Of a stretch of DNA of 64,000 nucleotides, positions 24,593 through 37,300 are shown piece after piece. The notes below the pieces were generated by a model that did not search any database, had not been told where the DNA came from, and worked only from the letters and a program-made list of their open reading frames with translations. The translations under genes and the position numbers were made by a program. Origin of the DNA: Dillenia suffruticosa (Eukaryota; Streptophyta; Magnoliopsida; Dilleniales; Dilleniaceae); the NCBI GenBank assembly GCA_033439265.1, contig JAVTVX010000012.1, positions 30,636,761 to 30,700,760 on the forward strand. Direction: 5' to 3'. The number at the start of each line of letters is the position of its first letter. Within the stretch, counting starts at the first letter, position 1.

Positions 24593-24798
24593 CACCAACA
24601 TCTGATAATTCAATTGATTTGGGGACTGATACCTCTTAACCATCGTCGGAGTTTGATCCCCCATGAAAATAAAAAATCAGTACTGAGAGATCTGCTCTCT
24701 TAATTGGGCTTTACAAACGATCGACTCAAATTAATCGAGATGAATTCCTAAATACTGGATTCGTGATCTAGTCATGGTATCAAAAAAAAAAAAAAAAA
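24593..24798 (+). mobile_element. SINE copy with perfect 11-bp target duplication
   Basis: Flanked by AAACCTACCCC at 24582-24592 and 24799-24809. The body carries the box B-like GTCGGAGTTTGATCCC, the family tail TCAAATTAATCGAGAT and an A run at the 3' end. Confidence 0.75.
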
Positions 24799-24809
24799 AA
24801 ACCTACCCC

Positions 24810-24811
<2 letters not shown>

Positions 24812-24850
<39 letters not shown>
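24812..24850. repeat. (AT)n microsatellite
   Basis: About 19 AT units directly after the SINE target duplication. Confidence 0.95.
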
Positions 24851-24852
<2 letters not shown>

Positions 24853-26043
24853 ACCATTATTGGTCATAGGTCTAATAATATGTAAAAGTTATCCCCTATA
24901 CTCCATTTTTGGCTTTGCCAAATTTCATATCTTTATTAAAATATATATTTTTTTCTAAAATAATATAATTTTAAATAGAACAAATTAGAATTTTCATTTT
25001 AGCATCTGAATATGAGTGATTCTATCTTCATACTGTCATTTTTCAATAAAATATTATAAATTAAGATGTTTTTTTATTCTTATTTTTGTTGTTTTTGGAT
25101 GTGTTAGGCATAATTTGGTCTTTTCTATCCAAGACAATTTGCTTTTTTAAGTCATAATATGAGAAAAATTATTTATATTCATTAAATTCACTAGTTTTTA
25201 TGCATGCAATTTTTTCATATTCAATAATATTCTGGCAATCGTGGTCATGAAGGTTTCATTATTAGTTTTGTCATAAATTAATTTTCATTAGAAAAAATTT
25301 ACAACTGTAATTTAAACATTTTGTTAAGACTAGATTGATTGAGTTTTTCTTGCCCTCCTTTGTTGTCACAAGGACACACCATATTGTTTTTGGCAGGCAT
25401 TACGTGCAGATCTTGCTGTAGTTTTACAGACAATCTTGATGAAGAAAGAAATGATGTTTATACCACACGCGGTGCGCGCACACATATATATGAGAGAGAG
25501 CGAGAGAGCGCTCCAAGCCATCCACAAAAATGGTGGTCTATTGCTTTGTTACTCTTTTTCGTGAAGATTTTGGATGAGTTTTAAGAATACAGGCAGTATT
25601 TTTATATGAAAATATTATTAAAGTTGAGCAAAGAGATTTATATCTTTATCCTCCAAACTTGCAAGGGAATTTAAATTCAGATATTTTGATGAGAAGGGCA
25701 TTTATGTTTCGATAAACTTCAAAATTATGATTGATTTAAACTTTAGAAAAAGAAATATTGCAATCCACTTGGAAGAGAAGAAGTGATATTTTCTATTGAC
25801 CACAGAAGCATCCAAGCAGCTAAGCTCTGATAATTGTCTGGAAAATGACTGACCACCAAGTGGCTTCATTCCATAACGACAAATGTACCCCATTCAATGG
25901 CGACACTCACACAATGATAAAGGCGTTATGATTCCGATGTCTTGATCCTCCTTGGTGCTCGACTAGCTCATATCTTTTTTTAGATTACTTCTTTTTATAA
26001 AGATACAACCTAAAAAACAAAAGCACACCGTACCATGAAAGTT
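24851..26043. other. Gene-free stretch
   Basis: Frames at 25339-25584 and 25702-25893 show no recognisable domain. No RNA gene or bounded element was seen. Confidence 0.45.
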
Positions 26044-26051
26044 AACTACTT

Positions 26052-26221
26052 CATACTAATGGAAAGGACTCTTGTAGGTTTCTTAACTAAGATTCAGTTT
26101 TAAATATTGAGAACGAAAAAAATTAAATTAGAAAAGCTTCCTGAAAGGGAGTCCAACAATAGTTCAAATCAAACTAATCGGAATATAATATCGAATATTG
26201 ATCGATTCAAATAAAAAAAAA
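26052..26221 (+). mobile_element. SINE copy with short target duplication
   Basis: Flanked by AACTACTT at 26044-26051 and 26222-26229. It has the family tail CAAACTAATCGGAATATAAT and an A run at the end. Confidence 0.6.
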
Positions 26222-26229
26222 AACTACTT

Positions 26230-27141
26230 ATATATTTTTTTGGTTGCAATTTGGTTAACTAGTACCCCAGATGTGGCTATCATTAGGAGGTTTATGTGGC
26301 AAAGTATATTAGATCAATTAATACTCTAATTAAATCAAAGGCTTATTAGTATATTTAATTATAATTAGGATCCGTGAAGCCGGTAGATTCACATGTTCGA
26401 GACTCCAAATATTTGTTTATGAATCTTTGCAAGATATTGGTCATCAAAGGTTGGTTATAGTCGTTAGCAGTTAGCACATGGTACGCGCAATGATCGAAAT
26501 CAAAATCATGCTGCAAAAATCAATTAACAAATGTTTAGGGAAGCCTAAAGCATAATATAATACTTTGAATGGTATTAGTTTATTTGAGAAGCGTGCTTCA
26601 ATGATGTACTAAGATGGAAGTTCATAGCACAAATAAACAATAACATCGAAAAAGAAAAAGAAAAGAAAAAAGAAAATACACAACATTAATTACTTAGGAC
26701 CAAGTCCAAGGCCACAACATTTTTGTAATAGAAGTAAGTGCATTTCAATGCATGTAACTTCCAAAATGTGAGCAAGGTTCATCTTTTCAATTGTGTTCAT
26801 ATGAATGAAATCATACTTGGGTATCAAAGTATCCCTAATTAACACATTTATCAATGAGGTACACCGGATTCGATCCTTAAAAACACACACTCGAAAACTC
26901 CAAACCCAAAAGAGGTTTATAAATATAATTTTGCATATCTTAAGATAACAGTAGTGCTTTAAATGAAACAAGCACCCAGTTGTCCAAAAAGGAACCTTTT
27001 TCTATAATTAGGAACAGATAATTGCTTGCTAATAAGGTATTACTTTTTAAATTTAATTAAGAGGGTTCAGGACTAATAATAGGTCACCATTTCCCTTTGG
27101 ATTCCCTTCATAATTTGTGCAACACACATTGCATTTTAAAG

Positions 27142-27234
<93 letters not shown>

Positions 27235-27672
27235 GTCACTTCTCTGTGAAGTGATAGGAGAAATTTAGCAGTGCAATCCTCACTAGTCGAAGAATTTAAG
27301 CTACTAAAATGTAGGGCAGTGCCCCATCTAACATAATAAATGTGCCCACAGCAAATGTAAGAAGTAAGAGGTCCAAAGTGCATGATCCTCGAGAATCGAG
27401 TGATCAAATCACATGATTAAGCTTGCTAATAACAATGTTTCTAGTTTAATCATGGTTTCTCTGTTTCATGTGGTCGGTAATCATGAACTTAAGGAGTCTG
27501 TTGAGATTGAACAAATAATTTTTGCGATAATCAACAAGTTGGTTTGGTCGTCATTGTTGGAAGTTGGCACATGGAATTGGGTCAATCATTAATATGGAAG
27601 AAAACATATCTTACATGAGGCATGTTTGATTAATATTGTCAATGATTAGTGTAGCTATAAAGAAGGATCCAC
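26230..27672. other. Gene-free stretch
   Basis: Holds the long GA microsatellite at 27145-27230. Frames at 26690-26971 and 27108-27407 are unsupported; the latter reads through the repeat. Confidence 0.45.
27145..27230. repeat. (GA)n microsatellite, the longest in the window
   Basis: About 43 uninterrupted GA units. Confidence 0.95.
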
Positions 27673-27681
27673 TTTCAAAGC

Positions 27682-27865
27682 CCTTTTTTTTTTTTTTTTT
27701 TACTTATTATTGGTACGTGGAAAGCGGATTAATCCAATTCGATCATTATAGAGTCCGATCAATTAAGAAACCGTCTCTTTTCTATTTTTTCATTCTCAAA
27801 ATTTGAAATCAAGATTTTTATTAAAAAAATTTAGTACTCTGCTACTAGATTCATAAATCATTGAT
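27682..27865 (-). mobile_element. SINE copy, minus strand
   Basis: T run at the low-coordinate end. The minus-strand tail word GATCGAATTGGATTAATCC matches the family. Flanks TTTCAAAGC at 27673-27681 and 27866-27874 are a perfect 9-bp duplication. Confidence 0.7.
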
Positions 27866-27874
27866 TTTCAAAGC

Positions 27875-30800
27875 ATATCTCTCTTGCTCGCTCATAGATA
27901 AGAAACCTTGTGTAAGTGAACATTTTATAATGCACACTCGAGTTTCTCGTTAGGACCCTGACTCTTAATTTACTTCAATGGTACTCTAGACTATGAATCA
28001 TAACATGATACACCGAAATAGAATAAACTTTTGTATAAAAAAAAAAAGAAAAATATCTTGAAAGGTGTAAATGTTAAAATATTATTTTTTCTATATATAT
28101 ATAATAGTAGAGTTTCAGTCACCTCCCTTGAATTCACACATTATATACATACAATGAGCAGACAGATTAAATGTTAAATTTTGTTACAAGAGGTGTGCGT
28201 CACTTAACAGAGATCAACAATGAACAAAGCCAAAGCAGAAAAATGGCATTGGTGATTGGGACAAGTTGCGAGAACAAGTCAATCGCGGGTCTGTGCCGTC
28301 CATGTGTGGCTTGTGCGAGTGCGAGGGCCGTGACCGGCTAAATGTGGGGATTTCCTCGGTCAACTATTTAGGGGTTTCCATCTCCCACGTGTGCACATGG
28401 GTTCTCCTGTGCATATTCACATGATATTATCTAAACGTGAGATCTTCCTTTGTGTATCTTCAAATTGTTGCATTCAATTTCAATTTCAATTTCATTATGA
28501 GTCAGACAATCTGTTGCTTAATGATTGATCAGTCTACCAATACCCGATTAGTTTAACGACTGAATATTGATATCTTCTAATAAATTTTCGATTTTAAATC
28601 TTATAAATGGAGAAAATATATTTTGTTTTTTAAAAGTTTAATCAAATTTGAATTAAAATTAATCAAACTCAATGAGATTATCTTGATATTGAAAATTTAT
28701 TTTTTATTTTTTTATTTTTTTATAAAAAGATAAATTAGTCTTACCCCTTTCTTGTTTGAATACTCTCTCAATTGAGAAAATACGAAAAAAAAAAGCATTT
28801 GTCAAAATTATATTTCTGTGCCATTCCCAATTAAGTGTTAAAATAGAATTAAGATTAAAAGAAGAATGTTTTTTGTAAAAATAATTAAAAATGTAATTGA
28901 GATTAAAAAGAAATATAGTAATCTTCAATAATATCGAGTTACATCAGAATAAACTTTTTTCTCTATTATTACATAAAGCTACCACTTAGATTAAAGGTTT
29001 TGAGAGCTTTAGATTAAAGGTTTTGAGAAGAACTGTTGCCATTTAGGGAATCATATCTTTAGATGACCACATGGTATTCTTTGATTGACAAAGAGGAAAC
29101 ATCATTAGCCTGTATCCTTTTTTGCTTCTCCCTTTTTATTTGATTTTGTTTTTCCTCTTGTTCTATTGTTTGGCTTCTCTTTATCTATCTTTCTTCGATC
29201 TTTGCTCACCATCCTTTTATTCACGGTCTTTCTTAATTTTTGATTTAAAAAAAAAGTCGAATTAAAGATTTTTAAGATTAAAAAAGGAAATCATTGTTTT
29301 TAATACTTGATTTTCAATAGGGAGAATAGGGTTTGAAATTAAAATTAAAACGCTAATTGAATTTATAAACCATAAAAATTCATTGTTTTCCTTATAATTC
29401 TTCTTGTGCTTTTCTTATTTTTTATTTTTTATTATTATTTTTCTTAATATAAGAGAGAATCAAACTTGAAATCTTAAGAATAAAAAATATAATACTAGTT
29501 GAATTATAATCCATTGGCCTTCATCCTGAGACTTGAAACGGTGATATGATGCCGTCAATGGAGTACACCATAGCATCTGAAAGAGATGGTTCAGTCAGCA
29601 GGTAAAAATTTGAAAGAATTTTTAAAGAATTGGAAGGTAGGATTGAGCATATCCAAATTTAGGTATATTTGAAATTAATTATTCAAGGCCTTCTCTCCCC
29701 CGTATTTTTAACTTTATTTATTTATTTATTATCCACACACCAGCCAACACCTCACAAGAGCATAATGTATAGGAATTGAGATGCAAATCATGTGGTCCTC
29801 TCTTTCTCTCTCCTTTTGCTTTGCTGACAAATATAATAAATGAGAGACATCCCTAACTGACCTGCCTGACCAGAAAAACTACCAACTGCCGAGACCCACA
29901 ACCTAACATCAGCAACCCAAAAATTATAAGTTGATAAAAAAGCTATCCCTAGTAATCTTGGTCTTTTCAATGATATACAAAGGCCTAACTAGGGAAGGGA
30001 GGCTGCTTGCTTCAAGAAAAACCAAGGGGATGGGACCCTTTTTCTTCTTTCTAGCTTTCTTTCCCCCTCCTTTTCTCTTTCTTCCTCATGAATTTTCATC
30101 CATTTCTCACACTTCCCTATGTGCATGCACTCTAAAATAAGGTTTGGGAGGTGGGGTCAAACCCTTCCAGAGGATCAAAGGAAAAAGTGTGTCAAAAGAT
30201 GGTCGTATTAGGTACAAAAGTGAAAGCCTTTAACAGGAGAAATATTACGGATTTGAATGTCTAAACCTTATTTAGAACATGATTCTTAAGCCAATTTGGA
30301 CAAATAAAGGGTATTCCAAGTACAAATACCAAGGAATCAACCAAAAAAAAAAAAAACTCTAATAACATGATAATTTACTGTTTACAAATTGGTTATGATT
30401 TATATTTAAAACTTGAATAAATTAGTTAAGTTTTCTGTGCACACACCATTATTACATAGTTGGGGAGAGAGAGAGAGAGAGAGAGAGAGTTATTTGATTG
30501 ATGGGAGATTGGTTTGTTGTCACATGGAAGGCATAGATTGTGGGGAGAATGTGAGGTGGATGGATATATATTACCTGATATAAATATGCATGTACATAAA
30601 TAAATATATATATTCAAAGGAGGTAGTAGGATTGGAGGACCTTTTCAAATTAGAGAGAGATTGTGGAAATTGAGTCTTGTTTAAGAAACTCTCGTATCAC
30701 AAAATGTGCCACGGGATTCCATGTCTTTCCAAAGAATCACGCATTCAAATTAAAGAGTTTTGCACGCGAACCCCTTCGAAACTAACGCGACTTTCTACCT

Positions 30801-31734
30801 TTTTTTTTTTTCCTTTTTTGTTAGGTGAAATTTGAAACCCAGATTACGGTTTGAAAAATGGGGTTATGACCACTACCCTATTATCTTAGAGATACTTTCC
30901 AACAACTCTCCCTCTCTATAATTCCTTTACAATACGTTCATAGTATGCCTTTTTTTTTTTTTTTTTTGCCCTTTTTCATCGCCTAAACTTCAACCTCAGG
31001 TGCTTTTCTATCGTTGGATTTCAAATCTTTGGTTCATGAACCAAACTACTGCCTCAAAGTACAAAATCCAATGATACTATGCTCATGGTCATATAGACTT
31101 ATAGTGTGGCATGCTTTTCATGATTTTGAATGGGCCATTAAGTTCCTAGCATGACCTAATAGTTACAATTTTTGGGTCAAAATGGACCCCCAAACTCCAA
31201 ATTGCCCTTAAACAAACATGACCCTATCCTGATTGCACACCCTTCCCTCATTTCCTAGCAATTCAAGAACACCCAGATACCATCATGGGATGTTTTACGA
31301 TCTTTATCTGTTTAAGGATTATAAATTGAATGAATGCAAGTATATGACAAAGCATCAAGAGTATCTATGGATTCATGTATGTTTCTAACTTTGCTTATAT
31401 AGCCACCAAAAAAACTATATTTACTTTATTTTTGTCATTTAATTATTTAAAATTTTATTTTTGGAGGGTCCAAAGGGTTTTTTTATTTATTAAATTAGCT
31501 CTGGACAGTTAACAGTTTAAGGAATATTACCATATCTTATTAATTAAATTATTCTTCAATTCTTGACTACCTAAGGGAACGTGATGGAATAAATATGTTA
31601 GACAGTTTTGTAGTCCCTTGTTTCACATTATGATTTGTGGGCACATTTCTGGTCCTAATTTCACATATATGTAAAGTTGTGATTGAAGTTCAACCTCCTT
31701 TTTTGATATTCTAAAACAGAATCATCATCTCGTG
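27875..31734. other. Gene-free stretch
   Basis: Contains a 24-bp tandem duplication (about 28986-29026, TAGATTAAAGGTTTTGAGA), a GA run (30467-30489) and poly(T) runs near 30802 and 30951. A SINE-like fragment may lie near 28520-28730. All short frames here lack domains. Confidence 0.4.
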
Positions 31735-31896
31735 TGTAATGATCAAATACTAGATTCCCTTAACCAACATCTCGAGTTCGAGTCGAAAAATAAGTATTGA
31801 GAGAATCAATTTTTAAAATAGGTCCCCTACAGTATTTAAATCGAATTAATCGAATAATTCGACTACCGATTGGTCAAGTATATAAAAAAAAAAAAA
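31735..31896 (+). mobile_element. SINE copy with recognisable box B
   Basis: Box B-like CTCGAGTTCGAGTC lies near the head. The tail word CGAATTAATCGAATAATTCG is followed by a 14-base A run. This is the copy with the best-preserved Pol III internal promoter. No flanking duplication was identified. Confidence 0.6.
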
Positions 31897-33116
31897 ACCT
31901 AGAAAAGGGAGCATTTATAGGAATATATCTAGATTTGTATATAAAAAAAGCAAAAACTTTAAGACACTGGTTACTTTAAGACGGTTTTATTGAAATATAC
32001 TGCAGAATTTATTTTTATTTATTTTTAATCTTTTAAAGAAGAGACTGATTGAGTCAGCTGCTTTACTCACATGATCAACATCAGATAACCTTCAAAACCT
32101 AACTGCACCAACAAATGTGGAAGCTACGAATAAGATATAAATACTTGAGGATTTTCTAAGAATAGCTATTCTCCGTGTAAACCAGAAACAAGATTATTAA
32201 GAATCCAGAGCAAAGATTATTCTCCGTGTAATCCAGAAACAAGATTATTCTCTGTGTGATCCAGGAACTTTAGGATTTTCTACGAATAAGATTTTTAGTC
32301 TTACGTATGAAATTTAAAAAGGTTATTCTGCATCCTGTCAAACAAGATGCTTAAAGGATAATGATAACTACGAAGGCTTTGTAGTAAATTAACCGATTAG
32401 ACATCCCTCAAGTGCACAAGAAATACTAAATTTACTAAATCCAGTCAAATAAGATAATATTACCATATCAAATTTAATGATCCTAGTTTCCTCATCATCC
32501 TATAAAGTGCAATCTTTCCTGCAAATCTAAAGACTAAAATAATGATTTGGGAGTAGGATGCGGAGATACAAATACTACAGCGGCTACAAAGGATTTTCAC
32601 AGGTAAGTTTATTGAAAAAAATATTATATATCAAAATTAAATTAATTGTTAAAAAATATTATATAATAAAATAAATTAATAATTGATTTGATTTTAAAAA
32701 TATTTAATTTTCCTTCGTGTCCGTTAATAGAGCTATTAATTACCTCAACTCTCCATCATCAAATAGGAGACGAACCCCAAAGATTGGCACAGATTGGCTC
32801 CTGCATCAACCAAACTGACATTCAGTCTTTACATCTTGGGTTCTCTAAATTAAACAATTAATGAAATGAATAAAATGCAATAAAACAAAGATTAACAACT
32901 AATTAGTGATTTAGATTGGCCTAGGGTTAGACTTTTCTTCAGTTTATGTTTTAGGATGACTTTGTGCATTAGAGTTGGTGTAGAGAAATTAGGCTATACA
33001 AACATTGGATCCCTCAGAAAGCTACCTAAAAGTGATTACAACAAGAAACAACAAAACCTAGTCAAGTATAGCATCCAACATTTATAATCATTGTCAAGGT
33101 TTATCTAATTGGTCTA
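31897..33116. other. Gene-free stretch
   Basis: Has short repeats of TTATTCTCCGTGTAA-type words (about 32168-32270) and a fragment resembling the copia LTR start seen near 10457 (about 32612-32720). No gene is called. Confidence 0.4.
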
Positions 33117-33244
33117 ATTCGCCAATGATCTATGATTCAACTGGTACCAACCCCGCTCCCGAGTTCAAGTTTCCTCTATAATTCGTCAATGATCTATGAC
33201 TCAACTGGTACCAACCCCGCTCCCGAGTTCAAGTTTCCCCTATG
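33117..33244 (+). repeat. Tandem pair of 64-bp tRNA-like units
   Basis: Units 33117-33180 and 33181-33244 differ at only a few bases. Each holds a box A-like word (ATTCAACTGGTA) and, about 20 bp later, a box B-like word (GAGTTCAAGTTTC). This resembles a duplicated SINE head without its tail. Confidence 0.65.
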
Positions 33245-33461
33245 TCACGGAAAAAGGGTTTATCTGATTCAACCATCTATTATATGGTATGAACCATCCA
33301 ATCACAACATGATCCAAACATTAAAAACCATTATAAAGATATTTGTTCACAAATTGTAAATATATTGAACCACAGTCTCCACCGTATCATGATACTACAA
33401 AATATCAACATTGATTTGAATAAAATCAGCATTAAACTCAACTTTTATGTTAGTTAAATCT

Positions 33462-33652
33462 TTTTTTTTTGTGGTGCTATATTGATCGGCATCTGAAATC
33501 ATATTTTGATTAATTCGGTTCGGGATTTACAGTGGCTTATTAAGAGAGCTACCCTCCCAATGTAAGCTTTTTTATACCCAAGTCGCGAGTAAAACTCAAA
33601 AACTTGGTTAAGGGACATAATGCGACATCACATTAAACCAATTGTCCGTTGA
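33462..33652 (-). mobile_element. SINE copy with perfect 17-bp target duplication
   Basis: Flanked by TTATGTTAGTTAAATCT at 33445-33461 and 33653-33669. A T run at 33462-33470 is the poly(A) tail of a minus-strand insertion. The minus-strand tail word GAACCGAATTAATCAAAAT is family-typical. It is inserted into a dispersed repeat that has a second copy near 54443. Confidence 0.85.
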
Positions 33653-33669
33653 TTATGTTAGTTAAATCT

Positions 33670-33850
33670 ATTTTACTTTTTAAAATATCTTTTCTCATAT
33701 TAGTACTATATATTGAACTGTAGAATTTATAAGTATAATATTTATAATTTTTTAGAAAATATTATAAAAAATTAATACAAATCATATAACATCCGTAGTT
33801 TTATAAGAAAAGACAATTTTTTAAGTACTTAAAAAGAAAAAGACAATCGA
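33670..33850 (+). repeat. Dispersed repeat, copy 1
   Basis: Homologous in order to 54443-54645. Both contain TATAATATTTATAATTTTT-like and TTTATAAGAA...GACAATT-like blocks. No protein or terminal structure is visible, so the class is unknown. Confidence 0.55.
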
Positions 33851-34043
33851 TTAATCTAAATACATATTATAATAATTTAAATAAATCTTATCTTATGAAA
33901 AATTAAAAATATCCTAAAGAAATAGTTTATTTTTTTATCATTAATGTTTATAGTATTTGTTATCAATATAAGATGAGTAAAATAGTTAAAATAAAAAACA
34001 CAAAAACAGTTTTTGACAAATTAAAAGTTACTTTGAATAAACT

Positions 34044-34074
<31 letters not shown>

Positions 34075-34361
34075 TGTACATCTTTTGAATTATCAACTCA
34101 TAACTGTCACTTAAATAACCAAATATCGTTTATTTTCATAATTTTTACGACTCTGTAATAAAAAAAACGCCATTTTTTGTAGAGGGGTTCAATTATTTAA
34201 TAAATTTGAACATAAAATTTAATTTGAAAAATTCATTATATGTGACAAAATAACGAATGAAGCATTTAGCCAGTTCCGTAATTTATCATAATATGGAAAA
34301 CTTGTGAAAATTATGTAAAAGTTGAACTGATCATCCTTCGATATCTTAAAAGTTGGTACTT

Positions 34362-34397
<36 letters not shown>

Positions 34398-37300
34398 ACC
34401 CAGGAATGGAAGCCTGCGTGCCGTTGAAAAATTGATACCTTGACCTAACCTATTACAAAGTATCCTTTTCGTTTCCAAACTATCACCGACTTTTGGTTAG
34501 GTTTTAGCCATATTCATTCCTTTTTCTTTGTATTGGCCCGCCTCTACACCAATATAACCACTTCGAATTTGCCACCATCATTTTCACCTAAATTTCCACG
34601 AAATTTCGTATATGTACTCTATATATATATATATATATATCCTAAAGATTGTTTTAAATAATAAGTAAATATAATTGGGCAAGGTCGGATGATCAATCTT
34701 TACTCATTGTAACATGGCATAAATAATAGGGATGGATTGCATGTGTGCGCGCGCTTTGTATAACAGAAAAACCCACGAAGGAATGGATCAGATTGAATTG
34801 GAAAATAGAAAAATTTATACAAATTATACCCTTCATCAAAACTTTGTGAAAAATTGTTAGGTATGAATATGCTTGATACCCGTGACTCAATTGGGGAGAT
34901 AGTATTTCTCTCCAAAAATTTTTTTTTTTCGAAGACCTATGTTTTTGGAAATTAGTTGCCCGAGCCTAGTCATTGCAACCTCCTTTGTGAGGAGGCACCA
35001 TTCTCCTGAAGTTACAAGACTATTTTACCGAGTTCCTTAGAGAGAGTTGTCTCGCGCCATATTGGAGTTGAATTCATCATATAACATTTGATAAATTTAT
35101 AGGACTATATAATTTACCGGATAAAATTAACTGTATATCCTTTTTAAAATATATTAAAAGAGTTTGAAGAGAAATTGACGTTTTTTTTTAATAAAAAAAG
35201 CTATATAAAATGTGAGCTAAATATAAAACAGCCACAAATTTTTTTTATGTCCTTAAAACAACTCAAGTTAGATTTCCTCTGATGAAGAAATTGAGCAACT
35301 TAACTCCATTTGATTCGATAGTGGGAAATACTGCTTCAGTAATATTCCTGAACAAGGCTTATGTATTTATTCAACAAATCAATTAATTAGAACGAGGCTT
35401 TTTGGCATCATGATTTTTTTTTAGTTATTCATTTGAATTGTAACATAGTAATTGGGAAGTACAAATGTCCATCTTAAATCCACCACTATATGTCGACAAA
35501 ATTTTACATGCATATATTTGCATCTGACCTAACATCGACAATGTGCCTTGAAAACTTTATGGCAAGAAAAATGTGACTCATGTCATAAGCATGGCTTACA
35601 TTTTGTCGGAATGATCATCAAAAGTTGCTTGAATTTTGATATGTGAGGCCAAGTCGGGTTTGTTTCTTCTTTTTTTCTTTCTTTTATGGGTGGGTCTGAC
35701 TCAAGCAATACTGTAACACAAGACACGTGAGGACTTCGATAGCAAGTTAGTGTAAATGGGTCCTTATAAAAGAAATTAACTTAATATTTTATGGATCAAT
35801 TGTTCATATATTTGACATTAAATTGATAATAATAGATCTTACTCTGGATAAAGGTATCAAATTGGGTTTGGTTTGGGAGTAGAGAGCCCGAGGTCTCTGG
35901 AACAAGCAAGTTGGGTGCATGTCAACTCGAGACGAGAAAGCTTAAGTGGGTAGCATCTTTTGGCTGGCGGACACAAATGATCAGCACCCACCAAAGCCTC
36001 AAAGGCCACTTGGTACGGTCACCATGTCACCATCTGTGAAATGACAAATAATTAACCCCAACACAGCACTCCACTTCTTTTGTCCCTCCCTTTCTTAATC
36101 GCCCTCTCCAAAATTCTGTCCAATACCAAGTTTTTGGGTTTATAATTGTTTTGCTAACTCAAGTCCATTGATAACCTCTACGTACTCACGTCAGCCTATT
36201 AGCTCTTTAATACAATTTTAGGGATTCAATTCACTCAATAAATAGTAATTTCATTTTACAAGAAAAAGAAAAAGAAAAGAAGGGGGAAAACTCTATTGCC
36301 AACCCTCAAAAATTATATATACGTATAAGGAAGGTATTCTTTTGGCTTTGGCTTAGTGGGTTTGGTTATTTTTTTATTTCCAAATTAGTTGTGAAGGAAC
36401 AAACTCAACGTTCAACGTTTGGGACATTTTTGTTTGTGGATGCAATTATATGAGTCCTCAGTCAATACGAAACATTGTGACTAGTTCAATTCATATAGGC
36501 TCCAATAGGTGGGGATTCTTGTATATACACCGAGATAAGGTAGAAGACTCGTATAAGGACCCAACTCTTATTGCTCTTGATGAGTGATCCAAATAGGAGT
36601 GTGGAAATCTACAACGAGTGGAGGGGACTAGGTCAAGCTAGTTTAAATTTTGATGATCACCTCTTCTTTGTGAGAGTGGACTATCCAACCCAATGTGACG
36701 CCACGCTTGATTTTAGTAAGGGTTAGCTATTTATGTTTCAACATATTGAAAAAATGAATATGACACTTATCTAAATCATGGAAATGATGGTTGGGCCTCA
36801 ATAATTTCAATCTGGTTAAGAAGAACCAGAGATTTTGTATTGGACAACAAAAGAAATGGGCAACCACGCAACTTGAATGTAATTACATACACATAGAGGT
36901 GTGTGTATGCGTATCAACAAAGTAGGAGGGGGGATTGATTTGAAAAGAGGAGTGATAAAGAAATGTGTGGCATGTTGGATATGACTCTAGCTAGTAATCA
37001 ATGAGTGCTTTCTTCTTGGACCCTTATCTCAACAGTTGACCCCAAACGATCAAAGTGTGTTTGCACCATCTTTTGTTGGTTTCGCAGGTAACTCCAAACA
37101 TTTGAGAGTTGCTTGCATTGTTGATGACACTCGATTTGTCTGAGGAAAATGGGGTTGTGCCTCCAAGTTGCTGAGAAAGGAAGTGGACACACATAATGAC
37201 AATGTAGATTTTTGAGGGATCAATCAAATGGAGAAGAGAGCCAAATGTAACATTCCAAAAGCTCTCAGATTGACATGATCAGTTGACACTTTAGTTATTC

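Noticed and set aside
27145-27230. CRISPR-like or satellite array
   Set aside because: It is a simple dinucleotide repeat without spacers.
29330-29520. Fragments resembling tRNA-like repeat heads (also near 5534 and 30826)
   Set aside because: The similarity is short and no tail or flanking duplication was seen, so they are not annotated as SINEs.
36998-37227. Two overlapping minus-strand frames of 64-67 residues
   Set aside because: No domain, no conserved start context and no supporting neighbour features.
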